Positions 45,885-57,806 of a stretch of 64,000 bases of DNA are shown piece by piece. The stretch's first letter is position 1, and each line of letters starts with the position of its first letter. The translations under genes and the position numbers were made by a program. Below the pieces are notes generated by a model. That model was not told where the DNA came from. It worked only from the letters and a program-made list of their open reading frames with translations, and made no database searches. The stretch spans positions 930,001 through 994,000 of the forward strand of contig NZ_JBNIEU010000001.1 in NCBI RefSeq assembly GCF_049985285.1. The letters run 5' to 3'. The stretch is from Aestuariirhabdus sp049985285. Lineage in GTDB: Bacteria > Pseudomonadota > Gammaproteobacteria > Pseudomonadales > Aestuariirhabdaceae.

Positions 45885-47261
45885 CTATTTGCCAATGCAA
45901 AAACTGGAAAATATTCGCCCGAGAAGGTCATCCGAGGTGAAGCTTCCTGTGATCTCACCCAGTGCTTTTTGCGCCATCCTCAAGTCTTCAGCCAATAGTT
46001 CGCCAGCCCCCATATTCTCCAGTTGGTAACGGCCGTTTTGGAGGGATTCAGTGGCTTGGGTGAGGGATTCCAGGTGACGCCGGCGCGCCATAAAACTACC
46101 TTCAGTAGTACCCTCAAAGCCGACACACTGTTTTAAGTGTTGGCGCAGGGCGTCGACACCCCTGTGATCTGTTGCACATAGGCGCACTACCGCGCCCTGC
46201 TCCATCGGTTGAACCCCAGCTTGTTCCCCGCTCTGGTCGATCTTATTACGGATCAGCGTGATCTTGGCGGGGTCCGGGAGCAGATCCATAAGCTCAGGCC
46301 ACAGCTCCTCGGTACGGGTGGCGCTGGTGGTGGTAGCGTCGACCATTAACAGCACCCTGTCGGCCTTTTCCATCTCTTTTAATGCCCGGGTTACCCCTAT
46401 CTGCTCCACCTCGTCGTTGCTCTCCCTGAGCCCCGCGGTATCGATAATATGTAACGGCATACCATCGATGTTTATCTGCTCTCTTAAGAGGTCCCGGGTG
46501 GTGCCGGCGATATCGGTTACGATGGCACTATCTCTCCCGGATAAGGCATTTAACAGGCTGGATTTTCCGGCATTCGGGCGTCCTGCGATAACGACGGTCA
46601 TCCCCTCTCGCAAAATAGCGCCCTGCCCAGCTTGACTTTTTATGGATTCCAACTCCTTCTGCAGTGCAGCAAGATCGCTTGAAACCTTACCGTCAGCAAG
46701 GAAATCGATCTCCTCTTCTGGAAAATCGATAGCAGCTTCTACGTATATGCGAAGCTGTATCAGTTTTTCAACGAGATGGTTTATAAGGCGTGAGAATTCC
46801 CCTTGCAAGGAGTTTAGTGCCGATCGGGCAGCCTGCTCTGACGAACTATTAATTAGGTCAGCGATTGCCTCTGCCTGGGTTAGGTCGAGCTTATCGTTGA
46901 GAAAGGCTCTTTCGGAAAACTCTCCAGGGCGCGCCTGACGGGCCCCCATAGCGATGACTGTAGCGAGGATTAGATCCAGGATTATAGGGCCGCCGTGGGC
47001 TTGAAACTCTATGACGTCTTCGCCCGTAAATGAGTTTGGGCCGCTAAAATAAATTGCTATGCCTTGATCGATTACCTGACCTTCATGGCTTCTAAATTCG
47101 CCGTAATGAGCAATCCTCGGTTTTAGTGTTCTACTGCAAATAACTTTACCAATTTGTTTAGAAAGAGGGCCTGATACTCGAACGATTCCAACGCCCCCCC
47201 TTCCGGGGGCGGTTGCAATCGCGGTTATGGTATCAGTGGTATATTTGTGAGTATCAGTCAT
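45885..47261 (-). CDS. mnmE: tRNA modification GTPase MnmE (TrmE)
   Basis: 458 residues. N-terminal tetrahydrofolate-binding domain (TITAIATAPGRGGVGIVRVSG), G domain with GRPNAGKSSLLNAL, IAGTTRD, DTAGLRES and NKID, and the C-terminal catalytic CIGK motif (C455-K458). Works with MnmG on wobble uridines. It stands between the oriC candidate and yidC. Confidence 0.98.
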   Translation of the reverse strand: MTDTHKYTTDTITAIATAPGRGGVGIVRVSGPLSKQIGKVICSRTLKPRIAHYGEFRSHEGQVIDQGIAIYFSGPNSFTGEDVIEFQAHGGPIILDLILATVIAMGARQARPGEFSERAFLNDKLDLTQAEAIADLINSSSEQAARSALNSLQGEFSRLINHLVEKLIQLRIYVEAAIDFPEEEIDFLADGKVSSDLAALQKELESIKSQAGQGAILREGMTVVIAGRPNAGKSSLLNALSGRDSAIVTDIAGTTRDLLREQINIDGMPLHIIDTAGLRESNDEVEQIGVTRALKEMEKADRVLLMVDATTTSATRTEELWPELMDLLPDPAKITLIRNKIDQSGEQAGVQPMEQGAVVRLCATDHRGVDALRQHLKQCVGFEGTTEGSFMARRRHLESLTQATESLQNGRYQLENMGAGELLAEDLRMAQKALGEITGSFTSDDLLGRIFSSFCIGK

Positions 47262-47401
47262 ATCTAATCCGTTTTGCAGTATTTTTTACTGCTTATGGAG
47301 TCTGGGAATAAATCTGGTTTACGTCAGGCCGTTTTAGAGTTAATTGAGAAAAAGCTCAAATTTTAAGGACTGCTCAATATATTTTTACATTTTCAAAGTA
47401 T

Positions 47402-47439
47402 AAAAAAAGGCCTTAAAACATAGAGTATTAAGGCCTTTT
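47402..47439. terminator. Rho-independent terminator after yidC
   Basis: AAAAGGCCTTAA/TTAAGGCCTTTT (47405-47416 and 47428-47439) with A- and T-tracts on both sides. It can act on the minus strand directly after the yidC stop (47461). Confidence 0.88.
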
Positions 47440-47460
47440 AAACTATTTTCCAGTAACTAT

Positions 47461-49140
47461 TTAGCGAGCGGCAGCTTGTGCCTCAATTTTTCTGGTGATC
47501 ATCCACTGCTGGAGAATCGATAGAATGTTATTGACCACCCAGTAAACGACCAGACCGGATGGGAACCAGAGGAAGAAGAAGGTAAAGATAATGGGCATCA
47601 TCTTCATCACTCGAGCCTGAATTGGGTCTGGAGGCGTCGGATTAAGTTGCTGCTGGATGAACATTGACGCACCCATTATAAGTGGCAGGATGAAATAGGG
47701 ATCCATCTGCGACAGGTCGTCGATCCATAGCATGAAGGGGGCTTGGCGAAGGTCTACGCTCTCCAGGAGTGTCCAGTAAAGGGCGATGAAGACGGGCATC
47801 TGGACAAGAATGGGGAGACAGCCTCCAAGAGGGTTGATCTTCTCTTTCTTGTAGAGCTCCATCATCGCCTGGCTCATTTTTTGGCGATCATCACCAAACT
47901 GCTCTTTCAGGCTTGCCAGCATAGGTGATACGCGGCGCATGTTAGCCATGGAGCGATAACTCGCCGCAGAAAGGGGATAAAATATGGCTTTTACCAAAAC
48001 CGTAAGGAGAATAATCGCGAAACCCCAATTACCCACGAAGGAGTGGATGAAGGTCAGGGTAGCGAACAGTGGTTGGGCGATAAACCACAGAATGCCATAG
48101 TCTACGGTTAGCTCCAGTCCTGGGGACAGGGCCTCAAGACGGTCCGGGATTTTTGGCCCAGCGTACAGTTTCGCGCTCACACTTGCCGTTTTGCCCGGGT
48201 CGACCACCACTGCACCGTCTACGAAACCGACAATATTGTCGCCGTTACTTGCTGAACGGGTTTGGTAAGTATGCGCTGTGTTAGCGTCGGGTACCCACGC
48301 CGCCACGAAGTAGTGCTGGAGGATCGCAGCGTAGCCGCCCGTAACAGACTCTTTAAATGGCTTATCGGAAAAATCTCCGAAGTCCAGTTTCTGGTAGAGG
48401 TCCTCGTTAGTACGAACCGCAGCGCCGATGTAGGTACTAAAGCTGGTAGCCGAGCCCTGATTGCTGGGGTCACCCGTACTGTCCCGTTTGAGCTGGGCGT
48501 AGAAGTTCGCTTGCCAAATATTTTCGCTGCGGTTATCAATCAGGTGGTCGACAGCGATATCGTATTCACCGCGGGTGAGTGTATAGCGCTTGGTAATGGT
48601 TACATCGTCTTCGTTGAGAACCAGGTCGATCACCAGTGACTGCTCCCCTTCCTGCATCTGGTAGCTGGTTTTTGCCACACTATATAGGGGGTGACCATTT
48701 CGATCCGGTCCATTGATGCCGGTTAATCCACTTTGGGCAACGTAGGTTCGTTCCTGGGTTCGCTCCAGTAAAACGAATGGCTGATCCGGGGTTTCTTTGT
48801 GGCGTGGGTAGGCTGGCAAGGCGACCTTGACCACGTCACCACCACGGGGGTCGATCTCTAACTCAAGGACGTCGGTGGTAACCGTTATTAGCTGGCCGCT
48901 AGGAGCCTTAGACGCTTCTGTCGGTGCTTGAGCGACGCTGGTAGCGTCCAGAGCCTGTGGAGCATCGGTGGTTGCAGCGACGGTGGGTTCGGGTACCGGA
49001 GCAGGCAAAGCTGGGCTGCTGAGAGTGGTGTGTACGACCGGGGTTTCTGGTGCCCGGTTGTAGTCATTGTTCCACTGTAAAATCAGCAGATAGCCGACCA
49101 CTGCCAGTGCAACGATGAGGATAGTTCTTTGCAAATCCAT
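47461..49140 (-). CDS. yidC: Membrane protein insertase YidC
   Basis: 559 residues. An N-terminal signal-anchor helix (TILIVALAVVGYLLILQW), a Pro/Ala-rich linker, a large periplasmic beta domain (about 75-340) and five C-terminal core helices (from YGILWFIAQPLFATLTFIH), with the conserved hydrophilic-groove Arg in AASYRSMANMRRVSPM. Inserts inner-membrane proteins with or without Sec. In most relatives a yidD gene lies between rnpA and yidC; it is missing here. Confidence 0.98.
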   Translation of the reverse strand: MDLQRTILIVALAVVGYLLILQWNNDYNRAPETPVVHTTLSSPALPAPVPEPTVAATTDAPQALDATSVAQAPTEASKAPSGQLITVTTDVLELEIDPRGGDVVKVALPAYPRHKETPDQPFVLLERTQERTYVAQSGLTGINGPDRNGHPLYSVAKTSYQMQEGEQSLVIDLVLNEDDVTITKRYTLTRGEYDIAVDHLIDNRSENIWQANFYAQLKRDSTGDPSNQGSATSFSTYIGAAVRTNEDLYQKLDFGDFSDKPFKESVTGGYAAILQHYFVAAWVPDANTAHTYQTRSASNGDNIVGFVDGAVVVDPGKTASVSAKLYAGPKIPDRLEALSPGLELTVDYGILWFIAQPLFATLTFIHSFVGNWGFAIILLTVLVKAIFYPLSAASYRSMANMRRVSPMLASLKEQFGDDRQKMSQAMMELYKKEKINPLGGCLPILVQMPVFIALYWTLLESVDLRQAPFMLWIDDLSQMDPYFILPLIMGASMFIQQQLNPTPPDPIQARVMKMMPIIFTFFFLWFPSGLVVYWVVNNILSILQQWMITRKIEAQAAAR

Positions 49141-49300
49141 GGAATACTAGCCGTCTTTTGAGTGAGTAATGCCCGTAGCGAAAATAGCAGTGCAACGGAA
49201 AGGCTGCATTATACGTGATATTTGCCCCATTCCACCCCCCCACAATAGTGGCAAGGTAAAAATATAACGCTGCCGGCTGTTTTAGGAGAAAAACCCATAA

Positions 49301-49327
49301 AAAAAGACGTGATCAACACGTCTTTTT
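49301..49327 (-). terminator. Rho-independent terminator of rpmH-rnpA
   Basis: AAAAAGACGTG/CACGTCTTTTT (49301-49311 and 49317-49327, loop ATCAA) overlaps the rnpA stop codon and ends in a T-run on the minus strand. This separates rnpA from yidC transcription. Confidence 0.9.
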
Positions 49328-49721
49328 AAGGGCTTCGCAAGGGGCGGTTTTGCTGACTTCGCTGAAGTAGCTTTCGCCATTGCCGAGTGAGTAGGTCCAA
49401 TATGTTTGGGTTTTCCTGTTCACCGATCCCTTTGCGGGCCAGAATAACTATATCCAGACCCGGTAGGTCAGCTTGCTGGTGTCGAAAGGATTCTCGAATA
49501 AGGCGCTTGATTCGATTACGCTGAACTGCGAGGCGTACATTCTTCTTCGCAATAACCATTCCTAAGCGGGAGTGGTCGCAGTCGTTTGGTCGAGCAAGGA
49601 TCAGCAGATGGGAATGCGATACTTTGAACTCGGCGCCATCGAAAACACGTTTGTAAGCTGCTGCATCTAGAAGCCGCAGCTTACGGTCGAACCCTTTATT
49701 CTGGCCAGTTAACGCTGACAC
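49326..49721 (-). CDS. rnpA: Ribonuclease P protein component
   Basis: 131 residues, basic. Signature RLAVQRNRIKRLIRESFR (about 63-80) with the RNR motif. It assists the catalytic RNA in 5' maturation of tRNA. It follows rpmH by a few bases, the universal order. Confidence 0.97.
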   Translation of the reverse strand: MSALTGQNKGFDRKLRLLDAAAYKRVFDGAEFKVSHSHLLILARPNDCDHSRLGMVIAKKNVRLAVQRNRIKRLIRESFRHQQADLPGLDIVILARKGIGEQENPNILDLLTRQWRKLLQRSQQNRPLRSP

Positions 49722-49727
49722 TCAAGC

Positions 49728-49862
49728 TTAGGCTGTGAGTTGCTTACGGCCTGTGGCTCTGCGACGCTTGATAATCAGGCGACCACTTTTAGTAGCCATG
49801 CGAGCGCGGAAGCCGTGAACACGAGCGCGCTTCAGTACGCTGGGTTGAAAGGTTCTTTTCAT
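49728..49862 (-). CDS. rpmH: 50S ribosomal protein L34
   Basis: 44 residues: MKRTFQPSVLKRARVHGFRARMATKSGRLIIKRRRATGRKQLTA, a near-perfect L34. Read directly from the minus strand. Confidence 0.98.
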   Translation of the reverse strand: MKRTFQPSVLKRARVHGFRARMATKSGRLIIKRRRATGRKQLTA

Positions 49863-50275
49863 GATTCTGTTACCTGTAAACTTTCGGGGTTAGCTCTGGA
49901 TGAGGTGTTACTACCCCACTTGAGGACGCGCAATTCTAGGGAATTTGTCCCCGTGCGTCAATGCTTTAGGTCGTTATCCCATGGCTATTTTTTAGTCATC
50001 CATATGTTGTGGTTTTCGTAAGCAGTTAATCTATATGTTGGGTGGTGTTGTCGCTGTTCGAGAATCTCACTCTTGATACTTATTCACAAACTTATCCACT
50101 ACCTGTGTTAAAAGGTTGTAATCCCGCAACGAATCCCTAAGTGACTGATTAATATGCTTAAATTATATTTTTGCTAAACCATTTTTGCATTTTATATGTG
50201 GATAAGTTTGTTGTAAGGCGTTATTATTAACAGCCTTGGCTTATGTAATCATTACCCCTTCGGAGCCCCCTAATT
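49863..50275. promoter_or_regulatory. rpmH-dnaA intergenic region with DnaA boxes
   Basis: Contains TTATTCACA (50080-50088), TTATCCACT (50092-50100) and TGTGGATAA (50197-50205, reverse). It probably mediates DnaA autoregulation of dnaA and may be a second origin, since Pseudomonas has its origin here. A candidate dnaA promoter is TTGCTA (50171) with TATATG 16 bases later, overlapping the third box. Confidence 0.7.
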
Positions 50276-51802
50276 GTGTCTATAGACATCTGGCAGCAAA
50301 GTCTCGCTACTTTGCAGGATGAGTTGCCTGCGCAACAGTTCAACACCTGGATTCGTCCCCTTAAAGTGGAGTCAGAAAACAATGTTGTTACGTTGTTGGC
50401 TCCCAACCGCTTTGTTCTTGAGTGGGTCAGTGACAAATTTCTCGATCGGATTCGCGAAGTTGTTGGTGCTAGCGCGACGGGGTTTACTCCCGAGGTCGTA
50501 ATTCGCGTTGCCGAGCGTAACCCAAACTTCTCAACCCGTGGCGGTCACACCGGTGGTGTTCCTGTCGATCGTGGTGAACGAAGTGAAGCTTACCGCTCCA
50601 GGGTTCAGGTTCATGCTCGAGGTTCCCAGGAAACCACCCTCCCCCCTCAGGATCAGCCCCGGGTGCCCCTAGAGTCACCTCGTAGTCCGCCGCCGGCCTC
50701 TATCGTTGATTCGAGTGGAAACTCTTTTGGAAATAGTGGGCAACGAAAACGTGTGGTGGAGGTTGAGGGGGGGATCAAACATAACAGTTCTCTTAATACG
50801 TCCTTTGTATTTGATAGTTTCGTCGAGGGTAAATCCAATCAGCTAGCGCTGGCGGCTTCACGCCAGGTCGCTGAAAACCCTGGCGCCGCCTATAATCCAC
50901 TATTTCTTTATGGCGGGGTTGGTCTGGGTAAAACTCACCTGATGCACGCAGTGGGTAACCATATTGTTGATCTTAATCCAAACGCAAAGGTTATATTCGT
51001 CACATCAGAGCGCTTTGTCGCTGATATGGTTAAAGCGTTACAGCTAAATGCAATTAACGACTTTAAACGTTTTTATCGCTCTGTTGACGCACTGCTAATC
51101 GACGACATCCAGTTTTTTGCTAACAAGGAGCGCTCTCAAGAGGAGTTCTTCCATACTTTTAACGCCCTTCTCGAAGGCGGCCAGCAGATGATTCTTACCT
51201 GTGATCGTTACCCTAAGGAGATAATTGGGCTTGAGGAACGTTTGAAGTCTCGCTTCGGTTGGGGACTTACCGTGGCGGTCGAGCCACCTGAGCTAGAGAC
51301 GCGGGTGGCGATATTGATGAAAAAGGCTGAACAGGTCCAGATCGATCTGCCCCATGATTCTGCGTTTTTTATCGCGCAGCGCATCCGCTCCAATGTGCGT
51401 GACCTTGAAGGCGCATTAAAGCGGGTTATCGCCAGCGCGAAGTTTATGGGGCGTGATATCTCCATTGAGTTGATTCGAGAAAGCCTTAAGGATCTGATAG
51501 CGCTGCAGGAGAAACAAGTTAGTATCGACAATATCCAACGTACCGTGGCCGAATACTATAAGATCAAGATCTCAGATCTGCTCTCAAAGCGGCGTAGTCG
51601 CTCGGTTGCCCGTCCGCGGCAGGTTGCAATGGCGCTCTCCAAGGAGGTCACTAACCACAGTCTTCCTGAGATTGGGGACGCTTTCGGTGGGCGCGACCAC
51701 ACCACGGTCCTCCATGCATGCCGAAAGGTAAAGGAGCTAACAGAAATTGATAGTGAAATAAGGGAAGATTATAAAAATTTGCTGCGCTCTCTTACCTCAT
51801 GA
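50276..51802 (+). CDS. dnaA: Chromosomal replication initiator DnaA
   Basis: 508 residues from GTG 50276 with GGAG about 10 bases upstream. Domain I (SIDIWQQSLATLQDELPAQQFNTWIRPL), a long variable linker (about 90-165), AAA+ domain with Walker A GGVGLGKTH and Walker B LLIDDIQFF, and domain IV with the DNA-binding signature GGRDHTTVLHACRKV. The Gly/Arg/Pro-rich linker is longer than in E. coli. Starts the dnaA-dnaN-recF-gyrB run. Confidence 0.99.
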   Translation: MSIDIWQQSLATLQDELPAQQFNTWIRPLKVESENNVVTLLAPNRFVLEWVSDKFLDRIREVVGASATGFTPEVVIRVAERNPNFSTRGGHTGGVPVDRGERSEAYRSRVQVHARGSQETTLPPQDQPRVPLESPRSPPPASIVDSSGNSFGNSGQRKRVVEVEGGIKHNSSLNTSFVFDSFVEGKSNQLALAASRQVAENPGAAYNPLFLYGGVGLGKTHLMHAVGNHIVDLNPNAKVIFVTSERFVADMVKALQLNAINDFKRFYRSVDALLIDDIQFFANKERSQEEFFHTFNALLEGGQQMILTCDRYPKEIIGLEERLKSRFGWGLTVAVEPPELETRVAILMKKAEQVQIDLPHDSAFFIAQRIRSNVRDLEGALKRVIASAKFMGRDISIELIRESLKDLIALQEKQVSIDNIQRTVAEYYKIKISDLLSKRRSRSVARPRQVAMALSKEVTNHSLPEIGDAFGGRDHTTVLHACRKVKELTEIDSEIREDYKNLLRSLTS

Positions 51803-51918
51803 GTGGACGCCAAATTCGTTGGATTGGGTGTTGGGTCCCTGTATTTATTAAGCCCAACTCGTAATGGTGTATCTTTTACTTTTAATGACTTTGTATCGGG
51901 ATAGAACAGAGAAAAATT

Positions 51919-53022
51919 ATGAAACTGACCATTAGCCGTGAATCACTTATTAAACCCTTGCAGTTGGTCGCCGGGGTGGTTGAACGTCGTCAGACGTTAC
52001 CGGTTCTCTCAAACGTATTACTGGTTGTTGAAGGTGATCAACTTTCCCTGACCGGAACCGACCTCGAGGTAGAGCTGGTCGGCCGGGTTCAGCTTGAGCA
52101 CCCCTGTGAAGAGGGAGAGATCACCGTCCCGGCGCGGAAACTAATGGATATCTGCAAGGCACTCCCTGATACCGCACTGATCGAATTAACTCTGGACGAT
52201 CAGAAACTGGTGGTTAAATCCGGTCGGAGTCGTTTCTCATTGTCTACGCTGCCTGCTACAGAGTTTCCCAGTGTCGAGGAAAGCGCGGATTCTCTTAAGT
52301 TTTCCATAGAGCAGCAGAAACTGCGGCGCTTAATCGACCGGACAGGTTTCGCGATGGCGCAACAGGATGTGCGTTATTACCTTAACGGTCTACTGTTAGA
52401 GATCGATAACGGAAGCCTTCGAGCGGTCGCCACCGACGGGCACCGACTGGCACTCTGCACAGTGGAAGCCGACAGCAGCGTTCAGGACAAACACCAGGTT
52501 ATCGTTCCTCGCAAGGGTATTATGGAGTTGGCTCGACTCCTCACCGATGGTGCTCAGGCTGTCACCCTTTCCCTGGGGGTCAATCATATACGTGCTAATA
52601 CCGGCGCGTTTACGTTCACCTCAAAGTTGGTGGATGGTAAGTTTCCCGATTACGATCGTGTACTACCCAAAGGCGGCGACAAGATCGTGGTCGGTGATCG
52701 ACAGATGCTCCGACAGGCATTTAGCCGTACCGCTATCCTGTCCAACGAGAAGTACAGAGGTATCAGACTCGTGCTGGTTGATGGTAGCCTCACCCTCACC
52801 GCTAACAACCCGGAGCAGGAAGAGGCTCAGGAAGAGGTCTCTGTTAACTATCAAGGGGACAGCCTGGAGATAGGCTTTAACGTTAGTTACGTGCTGGACG
52901 TTCTCTCGGTCCTCACTGGGGATAATGTAAAATTCACGATGGCGGACCCTAATAGTAGTGCTCTCCTCGAAGAGGAGGAGAATTCGGACTCCCTCTACGT
53001 TGTCATGCCTATGCGGCTATAG
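51919..53022 (+). CDS. dnaN: DNA polymerase III beta sliding clamp
   Basis: 367 residues. MKLTISRESLIKPLQLVAGVVERRQTLPVLSNVLL at the start and YVVMPMRL at the end are invariant features. Three clamp domains of about 120 residues. It tethers polymerase III and other partners to DNA. Confidence 0.99.
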   Translation: MKLTISRESLIKPLQLVAGVVERRQTLPVLSNVLLVVEGDQLSLTGTDLEVELVGRVQLEHPCEEGEITVPARKLMDICKALPDTALIELTLDDQKLVVKSGRSRFSLSTLPATEFPSVEESADSLKFSIEQQKLRRLIDRTGFAMAQQDVRYYLNGLLLEIDNGSLRAVATDGHRLALCTVEADSSVQDKHQVIVPRKGIMELARLLTDGAQAVTLSLGVNHIRANTGAFTFTSKLVDGKFPDYDRVLPKGGDKIVVGDRQMLRQAFSRTAILSNEKYRGIRLVLVDGSLTLTANNPEQEEAQEEVSVNYQGDSLEIGFNVSYVLDVLSVLTGDNVKFTMADPNSSALLEEEENSDSLYVVMPMRL

Positions 53023-53056
53023 AGAAAGAGTGCTATTTATTAGTTTCTAATCAATC

Positions 53057-54160
53057 ATGCCTCTATCCCGTGTTCGGGTAAAACAGCTGCGCAATCTGAT
53101 GGATGCGCAGCTAACCCCCTCCCCCCGTATAAATATTGTCGTTGGCGAGAATGGCAGTGGAAAGACCTCCCTGCTCGAAGCGATCCATTTTCTCGGCTCT
53201 TCCCGTTCGTTTAGAAGCAATAAGCTCAAACCAATTATCCAAAAAGGTTGTGAGGAGTTTATTGTATTTGGGGAGGTTTCTGACGAAAAGGTAACGCATA
53301 AGGTAGGAGTGCGGCGTAGTGTCGATGGTAGCGGAGAGCTTCGTATTGATGGTGTGACCCAACGCGCTGCCTCCGCTTTAGCCGAACTATTGCCTATACA
53401 GTTAATAACCCCCGATAGCTTTAGTCTGTTAACGGGTGGGGCTAAACCCAGGCGTCAGTTTATCGATTGGGGAGTGTTTCACGTGGAACGCTCTTTCCTT
53501 GGCTGTTGGCGGCAATACCAGACCGCATTAAAACAGCGCAATCACCTCCTCAGGCATGGTAAAATTGACCATTCGCAGGTGTTGGTTTGGGATACTGAGC
53601 TCGCCCGAAACGCGGACACAATCGACGAAATGCGCCAACAATATTTTTCCGGTCTGGCGCCACTAGTGCGTAGATTGGTTGAGGTGTTCGATCTGGGTTT
53701 GAAGGGGGCCGAGTTATCGCTCTCCTACTCTCGTGGTTGGGACAGCAAGGTGGATTTCTCTGAGCTATTGGCTCAAACCATAGATCGCGATGTTCGGGCG
53801 GGATTTACTCAGGCAGGGCCTCATCGCGCAGATCTAAACGTCCGGATTGGGCGTGAGAATGCGGCGGAACGTTTGTCTCGAGGGCAACAAAAACTGTTGG
53901 TGTGTGCGCTAAAACTGGCGCAGGCACGTTTATTTACCCAAAAACGGGGTCAGTACACAGTGTTTTTGGTGGATGACCTCGCCGCGGAGCTCGACCGGGA
54001 GCACCGTAAAGTGCTCTGCCAGGAGTTGGTATTGTTGGAGAGCCAGGTGTTTGTTACTGGTATCGAATATGAATCATTGGTGGGAGTATGGCCCGCTAAT
54101 GTTGAAATTAAAGTGTTTCACGTGAAACATGGGAATATATCTGAGTCGATTCTGCCTTGA
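53057..54160 (+). CDS. recF: Recombination/replication repair protein RecF
   Basis: 367 residues. Walker A GENGSGKTSLLEAIHFL near residue 30, a signature LSRGQQKLLVCALKLAQ and the Walker B region VFLVDDLAAELD. SMC-like ATPase loading RecA at gaps. The gene carries two parS-like palindromes, so its codon choice there is constrained by ParB binding. Confidence 0.98.
   Translation: MPLSRVRVKQLRNLMDAQLTPSPRINIVVGENGSGKTSLLEAIHFLGSSRSFRSNKLKPIIQKGCEEFIVFGEVSDEKVTHKVGVRRSVDGSGELRIDGVTQRAASALAELLPIQLITPDSFSLLTGGAKPRRQFIDWGVFHVERSFLGCWRQYQTALKQRNHLLRHGKIDHSQVLVWDTELARNADTIDEMRQQYFSGLAPLVRRLVEVFDLGLKGAELSLSYSRGWDSKVDFSELLAQTIDRDVRAGFTQAGPHRADLNVRIGRENAAERLSRGQQKLLVCALKLAQARLFTQKRGQYTVFLVDDLAAELDREHRKVLCQELVLLESQVFVTGIEYESLVGVWPANVEIKVFHVKHGNISESILP
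53475..53490. promoter_or_regulatory. parS-like site inside recF (hybrid sequence)
   Basis: TGTTTCACGTGGAACG matches the parS consensus TGTTTCACGTGAAACA at 14 of 16 positions and keeps the central CACGTG. It lies about 640 bases from the perfect site. Confidence 0.7.
54114..54129. promoter_or_regulatory. Perfect parS site at the 3' end of recF
   Basis: TGTTTCACGTGAAACA is a perfect 16-bp palindrome identical to the widely conserved ParB-binding site. It is within the last codons of recF, in the origin region next to parAB. Confidence 0.93.
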
Positions 54161-54187
54161 CGGGCAGAGTTCACATAGGAGTCTTGA

Positions 54188-56602
<2,415 letters not shown>

Positions 56603-56640
56603 CTACCACAGCCTGTCGGGCTATAACCCAGCAGTGCCTG

Positions 56641-56682
56641 AAACCCCGTAATATGATTAACCTCATTTTATGGGGTTTTTTG
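56641..56682 (+). terminator. Rho-independent terminator after gyrB
   Basis: AAACCCC pairs with GGGGTTT, followed by a T-run (GGGGTTTTTTG), about 40 bases after the gyrB stop. Confidence 0.75.
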
Positions 56683-56689
56683 TGCCTGC

Positions 56690-57054
56690 AAATAGCATAA
56701 CTAAAAACAACAGGGAGTGCCCTTGCGGCGGGGTTTAAAGACCTCGTCCGAGCCCGGAGAGGTCAGGCAAAAGCGATGGGCGAAATAGGAATTGACGCAG
56801 GGCCGACGCCGCCCTCTACTCTATGGTTTTTTGAGACTCCCGCCTAACCCTATTAACACCCGGAGATACGCTTAACTTATTGTATTTATTAGATAAATTA
56901 GTAAGTTAGTACTTACATCACAACGAGTTATTACGGGAAAATCGAGGGATTAGAGAGTCGCAACCTGGCTGTAGTGAGAGCCCGGGCCCAGATAATCACC
57001 GCCGGATCGGACTTTTACGCCCCACCTCGGTAGGCAGGCTGTGTTCGGGTGTAT
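56690..57054. other. Intergenic region with an orphan palindrome, no gene found
   Basis: No convincing ORF. The AT-rich patch at 56870-56920 carries GTAAGT-TAGT-ACTTAC (56901-56916), resembling a TetR-type operator, but the flanking genes both end here (gyrB and plsC), so there is no promoter to regulate. It may be a relic of a lost gene. Confidence 0.45.
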
Positions 57055-57804
57055 CTATAGCGACTCTGTACTCTCCGCCGCCGGCACCTGAGGATCTATC
57101 TCTGCCAGTGTGGTGTGAATCCAGTGCTGCGCTTCATTGGTGATTTGCTTACTGTTTTTGCCCTCGGTCTCTATCAAGGGGCCAATGACCACGTCGATGG
57201 TGCCCGGAACCTTGACCCAGCCTCTTCCGGGCCAGCAACGCCCTGCATTATGGGCGATTGGCAGAATGGGTTTTCCGCTGCGTGTGGCCATCGCGGCAGC
57301 GCCTTGGGTAAAGCGGCCGGGGGAGCCCGCTGGTCGTCGGGTGCCCTCAGGAAATACCAAAACCCAAAACCCTTCGGTCAGGTAGTCACTGCCGGCCTGG
57401 ATAATCTTCATCAGCGCCTTTTTAGGGTTTCCACGATCTATAGGGATCGCGCAAAGTAGCCTAAATGCCCAGCCAAAAAAGGGAATCGACATCAACTCCT
57501 TCTTAACGACCTGGGCCTGTGGAGTCAGCAGGGTCTGGAGGAAAAATGTTTCCCAGGTACTCTGGTGGTTGGCGGCAATGACCGCGGACCCTTGGGGGAT
57601 ATGCTCGCGCCCAACGATCCGGTAACCTACCCCGCAGATCACGCGGCAAAGGAGCATGACGCCGCGTCCATAAGGTTGAACAAATAGTTGGTGACGTCGC
57701 TTTCGGGGCACGAAAAGCCCGAACAAGATCACGCTGGAAGAGATAAAAATCGTCCATAATCCCAGCAACAGATAAAACAGCAGCGTTCGTGCGGTGGCGA
57801 CCAT
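57055..57804 (-). CDS. plsC: 1-acyl-sn-glycerol-3-phosphate acyltransferase family (PlsC-like)
   Basis: 249 residues from ATG 57804 (MVATARTLLFYLLLGLW); the open frame upstream to 57816 overlaps gmhB. N-terminal membrane helix, acyltransferase motif NHQSTWE (HX4E instead of the usual HX4D), then PIDRGNPKKAL, FPEGTRR and the PIAHNAG motif. It transfers acyl groups to lysophosphatidate or a related acceptor. The HX4E variant is known in some PlsC relatives; the acceptor is not certain. It is only 2 bases from the gmhB stop. Confidence 0.88.
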   Translation of the reverse strand: MVATARTLLFYLLLGLWTIFISSSVILFGLFVPRKRRHQLFVQPYGRGVMLLCRVICGVGYRIVGREHIPQGSAVIAANHQSTWETFFLQTLLTPQAQVVKKELMSIPFFGWAFRLLCAIPIDRGNPKKALMKIIQAGSDYLTEGFWVLVFPEGTRRPAGSPGRFTQGAAAMATRSGKPILPIAHNAGRCWPGRGWVKVPGTIDVVIGPLIETEGKNSKQITNEAQHWIHTTLAEIDPQVPAAESTESL

Positions 57805-57806
57805 GT

